A stretch of DNA of 64,000 nucleotides from JBEBVQ01 sp037190845 (GCA_037190845.1 JBBCJI010000008.1:51860-115859), one strand, 5' to 3'; positions 15,964-25,207 are shown, numbered from the stretch's first letter. Program-made: numbers and translations. Notes: generated by a model from the sequence alone, not told the origin.

Positions 15964-17955
15964 ATGTCCCGGATCTTTAACCCGCAACCCTTTCTGCTAA
16001 AGACCTTCCTGCTCCTGCTGTGCATCTTCCCCTGCTACTATAGCCTGATGGCACAGCAGGTTGCAGCCCCAGAAAAAGTCGGTACATTCTTATCCACCGA
16101 TACCGCTTTTGTCCATAGCCTGTTTCGGAAGGTGGATATCTATGGACGGGCAGATATAGACAGTGCCATTACATGGATAGAGCAGGCAAAAGATTACAGT
16201 CTGGCAATGGGTTATCTGGACGGAATTGCCCATTCCCTGATGCTACTTGGATTTTATTTTTCCCATATGGGAAAAAACGATACCGCTATTCAGTACCTGA
16301 AAGCCGCCGCCCCTTTCTGCTATCAGGCTGTTTATATGAAAGAGCGCCTGTTATCACAATGGTATTCCAACATAGCTGTTCCCTATGCGCAAAAGGGACA
16401 ATATGATACTGCACTCATCTACCTGATCAAAGGTGCCGGTTATGCAATATCCGTAAAAGACACCATGATAGCCATGGAACTGTATATCCGGACAGGCGTT
16501 ACTTGGAACCTCAATGGCCAGTATAAAAATGCATTGTACTATTTCAGAAAGGCGGAACAAATAGCCCGGACAAAGGGCGCACAACGTGCACTGGCCCATA
16601 TCTACAACAATTACGCCATGAACCATTTCAACTTGGGAGACACTCTGCAGGCCTTCACTCATATGCAGCAAGCGTTGAAACTAAGCAAGAAAACAAGGAA
16701 TAAACTGGAAGAAGGAACAGCATTGGGACTCCATGCGCTGCATTACCTGTCTGTTCATAAACCTGATTCAGCAATATATTTTTTAACCCATGGAAAACAG
16801 TTAAATAACCAGAGCACCGTTTCTCCTGCAAAACGTCTTGAACAGGAATTACGATTCAGTTATGCTTATTATCAACTTAAAAATTACCCCCAATCTTTGC
16901 ATTATGCTTTGAATGCACAAAGAATAGCAGAGGGAACAGGGCATAAAAGAACCACTTTTATTGAGGTTTATAAACACCTCGCAACTCTTTACCGCGACAT
17001 GGGCGACTATCGCAATGCCTATGAATACCAGTTACGCTATACCCGCGTGAATGACAGCCTGAAAAACGCAGCGCGCAACCGCAGCATAGACCAGCTCGAA
17101 GCACAATACCGCAGCGTGGAAAAAGACCGGCTGCTGACGCAAGGCAAACTGAAACTCAGCGAACGGGATAAAAAAATAACGAAGCAAAACCTGTGGATAC
17201 TGGGTATAGCGTCCGGCGCCGTAATCATCTTCACCGTGCTGCTGTTGCTGTACACTTTCAGCCGCTACCGCCAGGGCCGGCAACTGGCCGCCCTGCGGCA
17301 ACTGGAGCAGGAAAAGAAGATAGAGCAACTGCAGGCGCTGATGCAGGGTGAAGAAAACGAACGGAAACGCATCGCACGGGAGCTGCACGACGGCGTGGCC
17401 AGTACGCTCTCAGCCGCCAAAATGCAGCTCAGCAACATCGGCCGGAAAGATCTGCCGGTACTGACTGCTACGGATATGTACCAGAACGGACTGGGCCTGC
17501 TGCAGGAAGCCTACGATGAAATACGCTATACCGCCCATAACCTCTCTGCCGAAAAACTGCTGCAAAACGGGCTGGTAGCCAGCCTGAACGATTACTGCCG
17601 GCGCATCAGCATGCCCGGTTTCGAGATGCATTACCGGCATTTCGGAGAGATACCTCCGCTCGGTAATGATATGACGATCGGCGTCTACCGCGTGGCGCAG
17701 GAGCTGCTGCACAACATCCAGAAACATGCAGCGGCAACTACCGTGAATGTGCAGACCGGCTATGACGGGGAGGTATTCTTCCTGAGCATCGAAGACAATG
17801 GCGTGGGCATGGAACCGCAGCAGCACAGACATAACGGCATAGGCCTGCAAAACATCGCATCCCGGATAGCGATATGGGGCGGCACCACACTGGAAGTGGA
17901 TAGCAGGGCAGATACCGGCACTACGGTCTATATGAGCTTTGTATTGAAACAATGA
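15964..17955 (+). CDS. TPR-containing sensor histidine kinase (HisKA_3)
   Basis: This 663-residue membrane kinase begins with a signal sequence (LLKTFLLLLCIFPCYYSLMA). Tetratricopeptide repeats follow to about residue 380, probably periplasmic. A transmembrane helix (LWILGIASGAVIIFTVLLLL) lies near 408-427. The HisKA_3 box is RIARELHDGVASTLSAAKM with H475 as the phosphorylated residue. The ATPase domain carries SIEDNGVGMEP and NGIGLQNIASRI. It overlaps the response regulator gene, so the two form a NarL-type two-component system. The ligand or signal sensed is unknown. Confidence 0.9.
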   Translation: MSRIFNPQPFLLKTFLLLLCIFPCYYSLMAQQVAAPEKVGTFLSTDTAFVHSLFRKVDIYGRADIDSAITWIEQAKDYSLAMGYLDGIAHSLMLLGFYFSHMGKNDTAIQYLKAAAPFCYQAVYMKERLLSQWYSNIAVPYAQKGQYDTALIYLIKGAGYAISVKDTMIAMELYIRTGVTWNLNGQYKNALYYFRKAEQIARTKGAQRALAHIYNNYAMNHFNLGDTLQAFTHMQQALKLSKKTRNKLEEGTALGLHALHYLSVHKPDSAIYFLTHGKQLNNQSTVSPAKRLEQELRFSYAYYQLKNYPQSLHYALNAQRIAEGTGHKRTTFIEVYKHLATLYRDMGDYRNAYEYQLRYTRVNDSLKNAARNRSIDQLEAQYRSVEKDRLLTQGKLKLSERDKKITKQNLWILGIASGAVIIFTVLLLLYTFSRYRQGRQLAALRQLEQEKKIEQLQALMQGEENERKRIARELHDGVASTLSAAKMQLSNIGRKDLPVLTATDMYQNGLGLLQEAYDEIRYTAHNLSAEKLLQNGLVASLNDYCRRISMPGFEMHYRHFGEIPPLGNDMTIGVYRVAQELLHNIQKHAAATTVNVQTGYDGEVFFLSIEDNGVGMEPQQHRHNGIGLQNIASRIAIWGGTTLEVDSRADTGTTVYMSFVLKQ

Positions 17956-17999
17956 AGGCCATAGAAAATAATTTATCTTGCACAGCAACACATTCGCTG

Positions 18000-18653
18000 A
18001 TGAGCGACCATCCGATCATCCATATTGCCATTACAGACGACCACCCCATGGTGATCAGCGGACTGGAACATATCCTGGGCGCTGCGCAGCATATCCGGGT
18101 ACAAGCCACCTATACCTCCGGCAAAGCGCTACTGGCAGGGCTGCAGCAGGAACAGCCGGACGTACTGCTGCTGGATGTCATGCTGTCGGATAGTACCGCG
18201 GAAGATCTCGTGCCTGTGATCCACAAGATCTACCCCGCGGTAAGGATACTGGCCGTCAGCAGTGTGGACAACACCAACCGCGTAAAGCAGTTGACAAAAT
18301 CAGGATGCCTCGGCTATGTATTGAAAAGCGCCGGCCCGGAAATCCTGGTAGCGGCGATTGAAAGCGTATACAAAGGACTGCCTTTTATGTCGCCTGAGCT
18401 GAAGGAGCAACTGTTCAACGAAATGCTCTGGCATAAGAAACAGTTGCCTGCCCAGGGCGGGTTGCTCACCCGCAGGGAGCATGAAATACTGAAGCTGGTA
18501 GCGCAGGGCATGCAGAGCCGGGAAATCGCATCTGAGCTGCATATAAGCCTGCATACGGTAGAAACCCACCGGAGAAATATATTCCTGAAGCTGGATGCCA
18601 AAAATGCCGTCAGCCTGATATCGAAAGCAACTGCGCTGGGGTTGTTGGATTGA
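18000..18653 (+). CDS. NarL/FixJ-family response regulator
   Basis: A receiver domain (acceptor aspartate in VLLLDVML) is followed by a LuxR-type HTH: LTRREHEILKLVAQGM, then EIASELHISLHTVETHRRNI. It partners the kinase encoded immediately upstream. The start is uncertain. An ATG at 17952 overlaps the kinase stop (ATGA) and adds 16 residues of non-domain sequence; the ATG at 18000 fits the usual receiver start (MSDHPIIHIAITDDHPM). The overlap at 17952 would favour coupled translation, so both remain possible. Confidence 0.9.
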   Translation: MSDHPIIHIAITDDHPMVISGLEHILGAAQHIRVQATYTSGKALLAGLQQEQPDVLLLDVMLSDSTAEDLVPVIHKIYPAVRILAVSSVDNTNRVKQLTKSGCLGYVLKSAGPEILVAAIESVYKGLPFMSPELKEQLFNEMLWHKKQLPAQGGLLTRREHEILKLVAQGMQSREIASELHISLHTVETHRRNIFLKLDAKNAVSLISKATALGLLD

Positions 18654-18668
18654 AGGGCCGTATTAAGT

Positions 18669-18957
18669 AGTCGTCTCTTAAAAACGCTTTAATAAATTGT
18701 TTGTCAGATATATACTCAAAGTATTGGGTGAAAAAATCTGCAAGGGTTACGACTGTAAGTGAAAATCTTGCAATTATAGATAAGAGTACTGAGTGCGATG
18801 GCGGCTCGGTGGCCGCCATGACAAAGTGGTTATTGTTTAGATACGTTCGTTAAGTGTAATGGTGTTTGTTAAATGTACTGAGTATGAACCTGTCAACTAT
18901 GTCATCCCGGGCTTGACCCGGGATCTCATAATAGAATTAGCTTTTTAAGGGCCGACT
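18669..18957. mobile_element. MITE-like element with terminal inverted repeats and 4-bp target duplication
   Basis: The ends agtcgtctcttaaaaa (18669-18684) and ttttttaaggg-type gccgact (18942-18957) are inverted repeats matching at 14 of 16 bases. AAGT flanks both sides (18665-18668 and 18958-18961), as expected for a target-site duplication. The 289-bp interior has no convincing transposase and carries two REP-like hairpins (18798-18819 and 18904-18924). This fits a non-autonomous or internally deleted insertion sequence. A lone matching end is at 12098-12113. Confidence 0.6.
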
Positions 18958-18980
18958 AAGTAACCAGTTTGTTTAAAAAC

Positions 18981-19035
18981 GTGACAGATGTGACGGATGT
19001 GTCATCACATCTCCCACATCCAACACATCTGTCAC
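18981..19035. repeat. TGTGAC-family palindrome, copy B
   Basis: GTGACAGATGTG (18981-18992) pairs perfectly with CACATCTGTCAC (19024-19035). The copy lies between convergent genes, about 20 bases after the stop of the M2 peptidase gene, consistent with a two-way terminator-like role. Confidence 0.65.
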
Positions 19036-19055
19036 ATTTATCTCACATTAAATAA

Positions 19056-20861
19056 TCACTGCAACTCCTCCGGCAACGTGTACTTCCTTCCTTTATTCTG
19101 TTCCTTCAACCAGGATACCAGCGGATCGAAATATTCCAGCATGGCTTTGGCATTGAGGTCATCGCCGGTAGATTCTTTCAGCACCTCCCGCCAGTTTTTC
19201 GACGCGCCGGGGTACATGATCTTCTTCAGGAAATCGCCAACCTCTTTCCGGCCGTAATAATCGGTAGCCCGGGGATCCTGCTGCAGGATGTTTTTGGCAA
19301 TATGGTTATGCAACTGGTATAACAATACATACGAGAGCGCATAATCATAATATTGTGCAGGGTCATCATTAATATGTGTTTTAGTGGCAGCATCACAAAA
19401 ATGCTCACCCCGTTCCGACGGTGGTACAATACCCTGATATTTTTTAGCAAGCTCCCACCAACGGATATTAAACCGGCTTTCCGGCAGCCCGTTCACATAC
19501 AGTTCCTTCTCAAAATTGCTCATCGTGCCGGAAGAGAAAAAGATAAACACCACTGCATTCATTGCTTCTTTTAACAAGGCCTGAATATTGTCGGTCTGCA
19601 CATCAGCGCCAATCAATCCACGACCGGCCAGATAAGGCTGCTGCATGGCAGCCAGCCCCATCATCGTACCGATCGCCTCGTGATATGCCCTGTTGGCGCC
19701 GCCACGTAATAAAGGCGGCACATCTTTGTTGGTATAGGTAAGGTAATAGTAAATATGCCCCAACTCATGGTTGGCGGTCTCAAACCATTCTGCATTAGGT
19801 TCCACGCTCATCAGGCTGCGGACATCATAGTTGAGGTCCATATGCCATGCTGAAGCGTGGGTATTCTTTTTAACAGAAGAATCCGGCGGGTAAGAATACA
19901 GGCTGGATTTTTTCCAGAACACATCCGGCAGCGGCTCAAACCCGATGCTGGTGTACAGCTTCTCACCTTCCCGTACGATCCATTCGGCAGTTTTGGTTTT
20001 GAATACACTATCGAGATTCAGGCCCTTCACCTCAATTGCTGAACTCCAGTCCTGACCCCAGCGGTTGGGCAGCCAGTGGGCAGGGAGGAGATCCGGTACT
20101 TCGGCCACTTTATATTTATTCGCCAGCTCGTAACGCATATAGGTATGCAGTTCCCGATACAGTGGCCACAATTCGGCGATCAGCCTGTCCATGGTCTGCA
20201 TCATCTCATCCGTAGTCATACCGTAGTCGCTCACCTGGTAGGTAAAGTAGTCGGGATAACCCAGCGCCTGGACCGTCTGGTTGCGAAGGTTACGCAGATT
20301 TACCAATCCCGGTTTCAGTACCGATCCTACTTCTTTGCTGGCATTCCACGCCAGCAACCGCTTCGGGATATCTGTTTCGTTTTTCAGTATGTCATCAATT
20401 TCATTGGTGCTTACCTTTTTCTTATCCAGCATAAACTGGAAGCCATACAACACCTGCGACTGGTCGTTTTCTGCTTTGATGCGCTCCTTCACGATATCGG
20501 GAATGGTCTGCGGGCTGTTGGCCGCAGCGTACAAGACCTGTTCGAGCTGTTTTTTCTGTACGGGGGTAAGACCTTCCGGGTTGTCGAGGAAAGCCTGTGC
20601 TTTCTCAATGTTTTCCTTACTGCCTGTAAAAGCGGCCATCGCCTCATCCGCTTTTCTGGCCCGGATCACATTGACCGAATCACCTTCCCGGATCTCCGTC
20701 AGCGATTTCCACTGTGCTTCTGCCTGATCGGTATAGCGCTGCACATACTCTTTTGTATATCCGTCGAGGAATGATTGTACATCCGATTGTGGCGGCTGAG
20801 AATCGCCACACCCTGCCAGCAAGGCAAAAGATAATGTGACAACAGAAATTAGCTTCTTCAT
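19056..20861 (-). CDS. M2-family (ACE-like) peptidyl-dipeptidase, lipoprotein
   Basis: This 601-residue zinc peptidase is expected to remove dipeptides from peptide C-termini, as angiotensin-converting enzyme homologues do. The N-terminus ends in a good lipobox (FALLAGC, C18), so it is probably anchored to a membrane. The zinc motif is HELGH (H365, E366, H369) in WFETANHELGHIYYYL. The third ligand is probably E395 in AYHEAIGTMMGL. The length matches bacterial single-domain M2 enzymes. It is monocistronic, with a TGTGAC palindrome just after its stop and structured repeat copy 3 upstream of its start on the divergent side. Confidence 0.93.
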   Translation of the reverse strand: MKKLISVVTLSFALLAGCGDSQPPQSDVQSFLDGYTKEYVQRYTDQAEAQWKSLTEIREGDSVNVIRARKADEAMAAFTGSKENIEKAQAFLDNPEGLTPVQKKQLEQVLYAAANSPQTIPDIVKERIKAENDQSQVLYGFQFMLDKKKVSTNEIDDILKNETDIPKRLLAWNASKEVGSVLKPGLVNLRNLRNQTVQALGYPDYFTYQVSDYGMTTDEMMQTMDRLIAELWPLYRELHTYMRYELANKYKVAEVPDLLPAHWLPNRWGQDWSSAIEVKGLNLDSVFKTKTAEWIVREGEKLYTSIGFEPLPDVFWKKSSLYSYPPDSSVKKNTHASAWHMDLNYDVRSLMSVEPNAEWFETANHELGHIYYYLTYTNKDVPPLLRGGANRAYHEAIGTMMGLAAMQQPYLAGRGLIGADVQTDNIQALLKEAMNAVVFIFFSSGTMSNFEKELYVNGLPESRFNIRWWELAKKYQGIVPPSERGEHFCDAATKTHINDDPAQYYDYALSYVLLYQLHNHIAKNILQQDPRATDYYGRKEVGDFLKKIMYPGASKNWREVLKESTGDDLNAKAMLEYFDPLVSWLKEQNKGRKYTLPEELQ

Positions 20862-20930
20862 AACTTAAGATTGAGTATATAAACATACGGCGATTAATTC
20901 AGAACAGGAAACAGGATTAAAGAACGGCGC

Positions 20931-21056
20931 TGTCGCGGATGTTCCGAAGGACATCCGTGACGACAGATGATCCGGGGTTTGCAACCCCGGTAAAAACAGG
21001 CAGGATTACAAATCCTGCTCTATCAGTGTTCCCGGATGTCCTTCGGAACATCCGGG
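20931..21056. repeat. Four-hairpin structured repeat, copy 3
   Basis: Stems: TGTCGCGGATGT with ACATCCGTGAC (20931-20961, one G-T pair), CCGGGGTT/AACCCCGG (20972-20990), CAGGATT/AATCCTG (21001-21017) and CCCGGATGT/ACATCCGGG (21031-21056). It lies between two divergent genes, 37 bases before the GSCFA start. A TACCTTTG -7-like element (21082-21089) stands between the repeat and that start. Confidence 0.75.
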
Positions 21057-21093
21057 AAAGCATTGTGACATTTCATGTCCGTACCTTTGTACC

Positions 21094-22071
21094 ATGCAAT
21101 TCATGCTCAATCCGGTTTTCCCGGCCCTGTCGCCGCAGATCACCTATGCCGACAGGATACTGCTTACCGGTTCCTGCTTTACAGAGCATATCCATGACCG
21201 GCTGGCGCAACATAAATTCTCCGTGCTCGGCAATCCACACGGGATACTGTTCAACCCGCTGAGTGTGGCGTCGGGCCTGGACAGCTATATCGCCGGTAAA
21301 CAGTACACAGAAAACGACTTGTTTTATCTCAACGAACTGTGGAACAGTTGGGATCACCACACACGGTTTTCCCACCCGGACAAACAACAGGCATTAACAC
21401 TCATCAATAGCGCACAACAAGCTGCTGCGAATTTTATTCAGCAGGCCGGCTTCGTGATCATCACGCTCGGATCCGCATTCCAATATTACCTGAAAGAAAA
21501 CAACCGGCCGGTGGCCAACAACCACCGTGGCCCGGCGCAATGGTTCGAAAAGCGGTTGCTGGAGACCACATATATTACAGATACGCTCTCGCACACCCTG
21601 GAAAACCTTATCCATCACAATCCGGGTGTACAGGTACTGTTTACCATCAGCCCTGTACGGCATATCCGCGATGGTGTGGTGGACAACAACCGCAGCAAAG
21701 CGCGGCTGCTCGAGTCCGTGCATACTTTATGTGCCCGATACATGCAGGCGCACTATTTCCCGGCATATGAGCTGGTTATCGACGTACTGCGCGATTACCG
21801 GTTTTATGATATAGATATGGTGCACCCCAACTATGCAGCCACTTCATTTGTCTGGGAACAATTTGCAGACCTGTGTCTGACGCAAGAGACAAGAGTAGTG
21901 ATGAAAGAAGTGCTTGATATCACCACCGCCCGCAATCACCGCCCCAGATTTCCCGCTACGGAAGCCCACCGGAAATTCAAAGCTGACTATACCGCCCGGA
22001 TACAATCCCTTATCAGCCGTTACCCGTTCCTGAACTTACAGGAAGAACTGAATTATTTTCGGGAGTTGTAA
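21094..22071 (+). CDS. GSCFA-domain protein
   Basis: The 325-residue protein has the family signature LLTGSCFTEHI at residues 23-33, in the same place as other GSCFA proteins. It also has FNPLSVASGLDSYI and FTISPVRHIRDGVVDNN. The fold resembles SGNH-type hydrolases, but the substrate of GSCFA proteins is not established. No signal peptide is seen, so it is probably cytoplasmic. The start at 21094 fits the family N-terminus. A TACCTTTG element ends only 4 bases upstream; if it is the true -7 box the mRNA would have almost no leader. Its -33 spacing is too short, so this is uncertain. Confidence 0.88.
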   Translation: MQFMLNPVFPALSPQITYADRILLTGSCFTEHIHDRLAQHKFSVLGNPHGILFNPLSVASGLDSYIAGKQYTENDLFYLNELWNSWDHHTRFSHPDKQQALTLINSAQQAAANFIQQAGFVIITLGSAFQYYLKENNRPVANNHRGPAQWFEKRLLETTYITDTLSHTLENLIHHNPGVQVLFTISPVRHIRDGVVDNNRSKARLLESVHTLCARYMQAHYFPAYELVIDVLRDYRFYDIDMVHPNYAATSFVWEQFADLCLTQETRVVMKEVLDITTARNHRPRFPATEAHRKFKADYTARIQSLISRYPFLNLQEELNYFREL

Positions 22072-22182
22072 AAATTATATTATTGTTTATAAATTGAAAA
22101 TGATTTATTAAAAATAATATTTAAATGGCCTGGGTTACTTTTCCCCGGAATGTGTATAAATACCTAAATAAAAAATCAAATC

Positions 22183-22389
22183 ATGAAATTCGTAAAATTT
22201 GGTGTACTTGCCCTGACGTTAGGTCTGTTTTTTGCTTCCTGCGGTGGTGGTGAAACTACAGAAACCGAAACTGTAATCGAAGAAACAACTGTTGCTCCCG
22301 AAGTTGAAGAGCCTATCGCTCCCATCGCTCCGGATACAACAACAGCCCCTGTTACTGAGCCTGCAGTTGAACCGACTCCTGCTCCTTAA
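22183..22389 (+). CDS. Small acidic, proline-rich lipoprotein
   Basis: The 68-residue product has a signal peptide and lipobox (GLFFASCGGGE). The mature chain is made almost only of Glu, Thr, Val, Pro and Ala (TETETVIEETTVAPEVEEP ... AVEPTPAP). Such low-complexity lipoproteins are frequent in Bacteroidota, with unknown roles. A strong terminator follows at 22451, so it is probably a single-gene transcript. Confidence 0.65.
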   Translation: MKFVKFGVLALTLGLFFASCGGGETTETETVIEETTVAPEVEEPIAPIAPDTTTAPVTEPAVEPTPAP

Positions 22390-22450
22390 TCTTTCAAGGG
22401 AGGAAAATGGACGCATAGTCTCCATTATCCAGATTAACATCTATTACAAT

Positions 22451-22488
22451 ACAGAAAAAGCTGTCTCAATTGAGACAGCTTTTTCTGT
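22451..22488 (+). terminator. Perfect 38-bp palindromic terminator
   Basis: Nineteen-base arms are perfectly complementary around the centre tcaa|ttga. The arms read acagaaaaagctgtctcaa and its complement, which gives an A-run before and a T-run after the GC part. It can work in both directions. The GCTGTCTC/GAGACAGC core recurs at 54993-55020. Confidence 0.85.
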
Positions 22489-22582
22489 ATTGATCAAATT
22501 CATTACCTGAAACAAAAAATATACACAAAAAAATTATTTGAACTATTATCCGTGCCGGGGGTATTACTATAAACAACTTTTT

Positions 22583-23776
22583 ATGAAGCGCACACTCATC
22601 GTACTGGTTGCCTGCTGCCTGATATCAGGCACAATAGTATACGGGCAGAAACCGGAACCGGTCTACAGCATGACTAAAGAGATAAAACCCCGGGAATGGT
22701 ACGAATCACAGGCTACAGCATGGGAAAAAATAACGAAACGTACACCCAAAAATACCGCTGCCTGGTTTAATTTTTATATGGCTAACCGGATGATGCGTAT
22801 ATATGATGAAGATGGCGACGTAGCTCCGGTTGAACGGTTTAAAATGCTGAACAGCATTGTAGATCAGATGGAAAAACATATACCGGGAAGTTATGAATAT
22901 CATTATACCCGGTGGTACAACAGTTCCAATGACCCCGCTGCATTTACCTCACTCGAAAAAGCCTACCAGTTGGATCCTGTACGCCCGGAAACATACAGCG
23001 GACTGGTGACTTATTATGAACTGAAACGGGATCTGCAGCACAGGGATGAAATCCTGCGTAAATGGTTTGAGTCCCGGGATCCCATTCCCGGATTACTCCA
23101 TTACAATTATAATGTGCTTATGTCGCTCGACGCAAACGCTATACTGCTTACTGCAGGGGATAATGACACCTACCCTGCCTGGATTCTTCAGGCCGCACGC
23201 AACATCCGGCCGGACGTAATGGTTATCAATATACATATGCTTTTGACAGACGATTACCGCAAGCAGATATTTTCGGCACTGGGGGCAACTAATCTGCCAC
23301 TCGGGTCTAATCCTGATACTGAAGAGCGACAGGCATTCCGGAAACAGCTTGTGGCACACATAGCCAAAAATCAACAGGGACGTCCTGTGTACGTTGCAGT
23401 TACAGCATCCGGATCCGCACACACTGAAGCGATACAGGACAAACTATACCTGACAGGGCTGGCCTACCGCTACAGCGAACAGAAGATAGATAATCTTGCA
23501 TTGCTACGGAAAAATTTCGAGCAGCGGTTTATACTGGATTACCAGAAAATTCCACTTGCCTATGAACCCTTCCAGAACGTAGTAGATCTTGCCAATGGAA
23601 ATTATGTCGTACCGGCCATGAATCTTTACGAGCATTACCGCACTTCCGGCGAAATGCAAAAAGCAAAAACAATGAAAGAGATGGCCCTACAACTGGCCGG
23701 TAAAGCTGGTTTCGGAGATGAAGTGAAAGTTTATTTCGAAAACCAGACTGCACAGGAGCATGACGCATCAGAATAA
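22583..23776 (+). CDS. Exported protein with TPR-like and DUF2723-like features
   Basis: From 22583 the 397-residue protein has a signal peptide (LIVLVACCLISGTIVYGQ). A helical region with TPR character follows (AFTSLEKAYQLDPVRPETY). The segment LLTAGDNDTYPAWILQ plus RPDVMVINIHML resembles the soluble part of DUF2723-type proteins. The 15-residue extension to 22538 is not signal-like. Its last 17 bases overlap the sigma factor gene, so it is probably translated together with the sigma/anti-sigma pair. A link to envelope sensing is inferred from this position only. Confidence 0.6.
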   Translation: MKRTLIVLVACCLISGTIVYGQKPEPVYSMTKEIKPREWYESQATAWEKITKRTPKNTAAWFNFYMANRMMRIYDEDGDVAPVERFKMLNSIVDQMEKHIPGSYEYHYTRWYNSSNDPAAFTSLEKAYQLDPVRPETYSGLVTYYELKRDLQHRDEILRKWFESRDPIPGLLHYNYNVLMSLDANAILLTAGDNDTYPAWILQAARNIRPDVMVINIHMLLTDDYRKQIFSALGATNLPLGSNPDTEERQAFRKQLVAHIAKNQQGRPVYVAVTASGSAHTEAIQDKLYLTGLAYRYSEQKIDNLALLRKNFEQRFILDYQKIPLAYEPFQNVVDLANGNYVVPAMNLYEHYRTSGEMQKAKTMKEMALQLAGKAGFGDEVKVYFENQTAQEHDASE

Positions 23777-24341
23777 CGATCAGCACACAGAGCTTTCCGA
23801 CGAGGCGCTGATGCTGCTGGTACGGGAAGGCAGTGAGCCGGCATTCAATACCCTGTATAAAAGGTATGCTGCCCGGCTCTATGCCTTCCTGCTAAAGATG
23901 CTGGGATATGATACGGAGAAAGCACAGGATATCCTGCAGGATATCTTCCTTCTGATCATAGAGCGCCCGGAGAAATTTGATGCCGGGAAAAAATTCTCTG
24001 CCTGGATATACACCATAGCAGCTAACCGCTGCCGGAACGAATACCGGAATCAGAGTACAAGACAGGGAATACTTCAATCACTTGCTGTCTCCGGGGCAAC
24101 CGCGCCGGCATCAGCAGATACAGGCCATGACCTGCAACGGTTCCGCAAGCGGTTGTATGAGCTGATGGACGCCCTGAGCGAAGAATCCCGTTTGTTATGG
24201 CTGCTGCGTTTTCAGCAGGAGCTACCGGTCAGCAGGATTGCGCAGATCATGGGGCTGCCGGCCGGTACAGTAAAATCGAGATTGTACTACCTGGTGAAAG
24301 AATTATCCGGGAAACTGAAAATATACCATCCCTATAAATGA
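23760..24341 (+). CDS. ECF-type RNA polymerase sigma factor
   Basis: The 193-residue protein has sigma region 2 (AFNTLYKRYAARLYAFLLKM ... ILQDIFLLIIERPEKFDAG, then FSAWIYTIAANRCRNEYRN). Region 4 has the HTH around ARIAQIMGLPAGTVKSRLYY-type sequence (VSRIAQIMGLPAGTVKSRLY). Size and lack of region 3 fit an extracytoplasmic-function sigma factor. It overlaps the upstream exported-protein gene and, by ATGA, the downstream putative anti-sigma gene, so the three genes are coupled. Confidence 0.9.
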   Translation: MTHQNNDQHTELSDEALMLLVREGSEPAFNTLYKRYAARLYAFLLKMLGYDTEKAQDILQDIFLLIIERPEKFDAGKKFSAWIYTIAANRCRNEYRNQSTRQGILQSLAVSGATAPASADTGHDLQRFRKRLYELMDALSEESRLLWLLRFQQELPVSRIAQIMGLPAGTVKSRLYYLVKELSGKLKIYHPYK

Positions 24342-24985
24342 ATGATATGGACCAACTACATGAAATACCCGATGAATTGTTCGGGTTGATGGGGAAGAAA
24401 AAATTCCACGAGCTGGATGAACGGCAGCAGGAGATGACGCTGCAATGGTTTACGGAAGAGGAATTTGACCGGGCGGCTTCATTCATACAGGATACGGAAG
24501 CCGTTTTCCGGGCAGATGAGGCATTGCTGGTACCGGATCCGGCGCTTGCGGCAACATTATCTGCCCGGATGCGCGATAAGCATTCTAAGCCACTGCTGAT
24601 GCGCATGATACCGGTATGGCAGGCCGCAGCCGCGTTGATGATCATCGCAGGAGCTGTCTGGTGGTCCGTGCAGTATACCACACCGCAGGAAAAAACACTT
24701 GCCATCAGAGATACGGTTTACCTTACGCAGGAGGTGGCCGTGACGCAAACTGTGTACGACACCATTTATATAACACAGGCAGCCACTAAGCAAACACCGG
24801 CACAGCAGATCACCCGGCAGAAGCAGCAGCAGGATACAGGGATCTCATATACTGCCGGCAATACCGGGGCATATCCGCTGCATATACTGGAAGTAAGCAG
24901 CTTGACCGATCCGCAGAATGCCGCAGCCGTAAACAGTATGTCTGATGATCCGCTGGTGCAGCGGTTTGGATTCCGACGGTTCTGA
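24338..24985 (+). CDS. Putative membrane anti-sigma factor
   Basis: This 215-residue protein has a cytoplasmic acidic N-terminus (about 1-88), one transmembrane helix (WQAAAALMIIAGAVWWSV, near 94-111) and a Thr/Gln-rich outer part. The gene overlaps the ECF sigma gene by ATGA, the usual order for sigma and anti-sigma. No classical zinc anti-sigma motif is visible, so the role is inferred from position and topology. Confidence 0.55.
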   Translation: MNDMDQLHEIPDELFGLMGKKKFHELDERQQEMTLQWFTEEEFDRAASFIQDTEAVFRADEALLVPDPALAATLSARMRDKHSKPLLMRMIPVWQAAAALMIIAGAVWWSVQYTTPQEKTLAIRDTVYLTQEVAVTQTVYDTIYITQAATKQTPAQQITRQKQQQDTGISYTAGNTGAYPLHILEVSSLTDPQNAAAVNSMSDDPLVQRFGFRRF

Positions 24986-25207
24986 CCAAATAAATCCAAC
25001 GCGATGTGTTGAACGCTGTATGTAGGCTGCCCTTTCAGGGGGATATTGTTGTAGTGCGCAGCCCGCTGTTGCCATAACGCATAAGCTGCTAATAGCTGAA
25101 AGCCCTTGATATATAGCCCGGGGAAACGTCCCGGGTAATTTTGATATATTATCCAAGGCGCAACACCCCGGATAATGGAAAAACAGATAATATCCCCACA
25201 CGCCCTG

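Noticed and set aside
15964..18653. Possible polysaccharide-utilisation locus next to the two-component genes
   Set aside because: No SusC/SusD-like genes or recognised glycoside hydrolases are adjacent.
18610..18819. Minus-strand open frame of 69 codons that enters the MITE-like element
   Set aside because: It crosses the element end and has no recognisable transposase motif; taken as chance or a very small remnant.
24986..25207. CCCGGG hairpin and GC-rich inverted stretches between the anti-sigma and ELWxxDGT genes
   Set aside because: It resembles dispersed intergenic repeats of Bacteroidota, but only one copy is in the window, so a repeat cannot be shown here.
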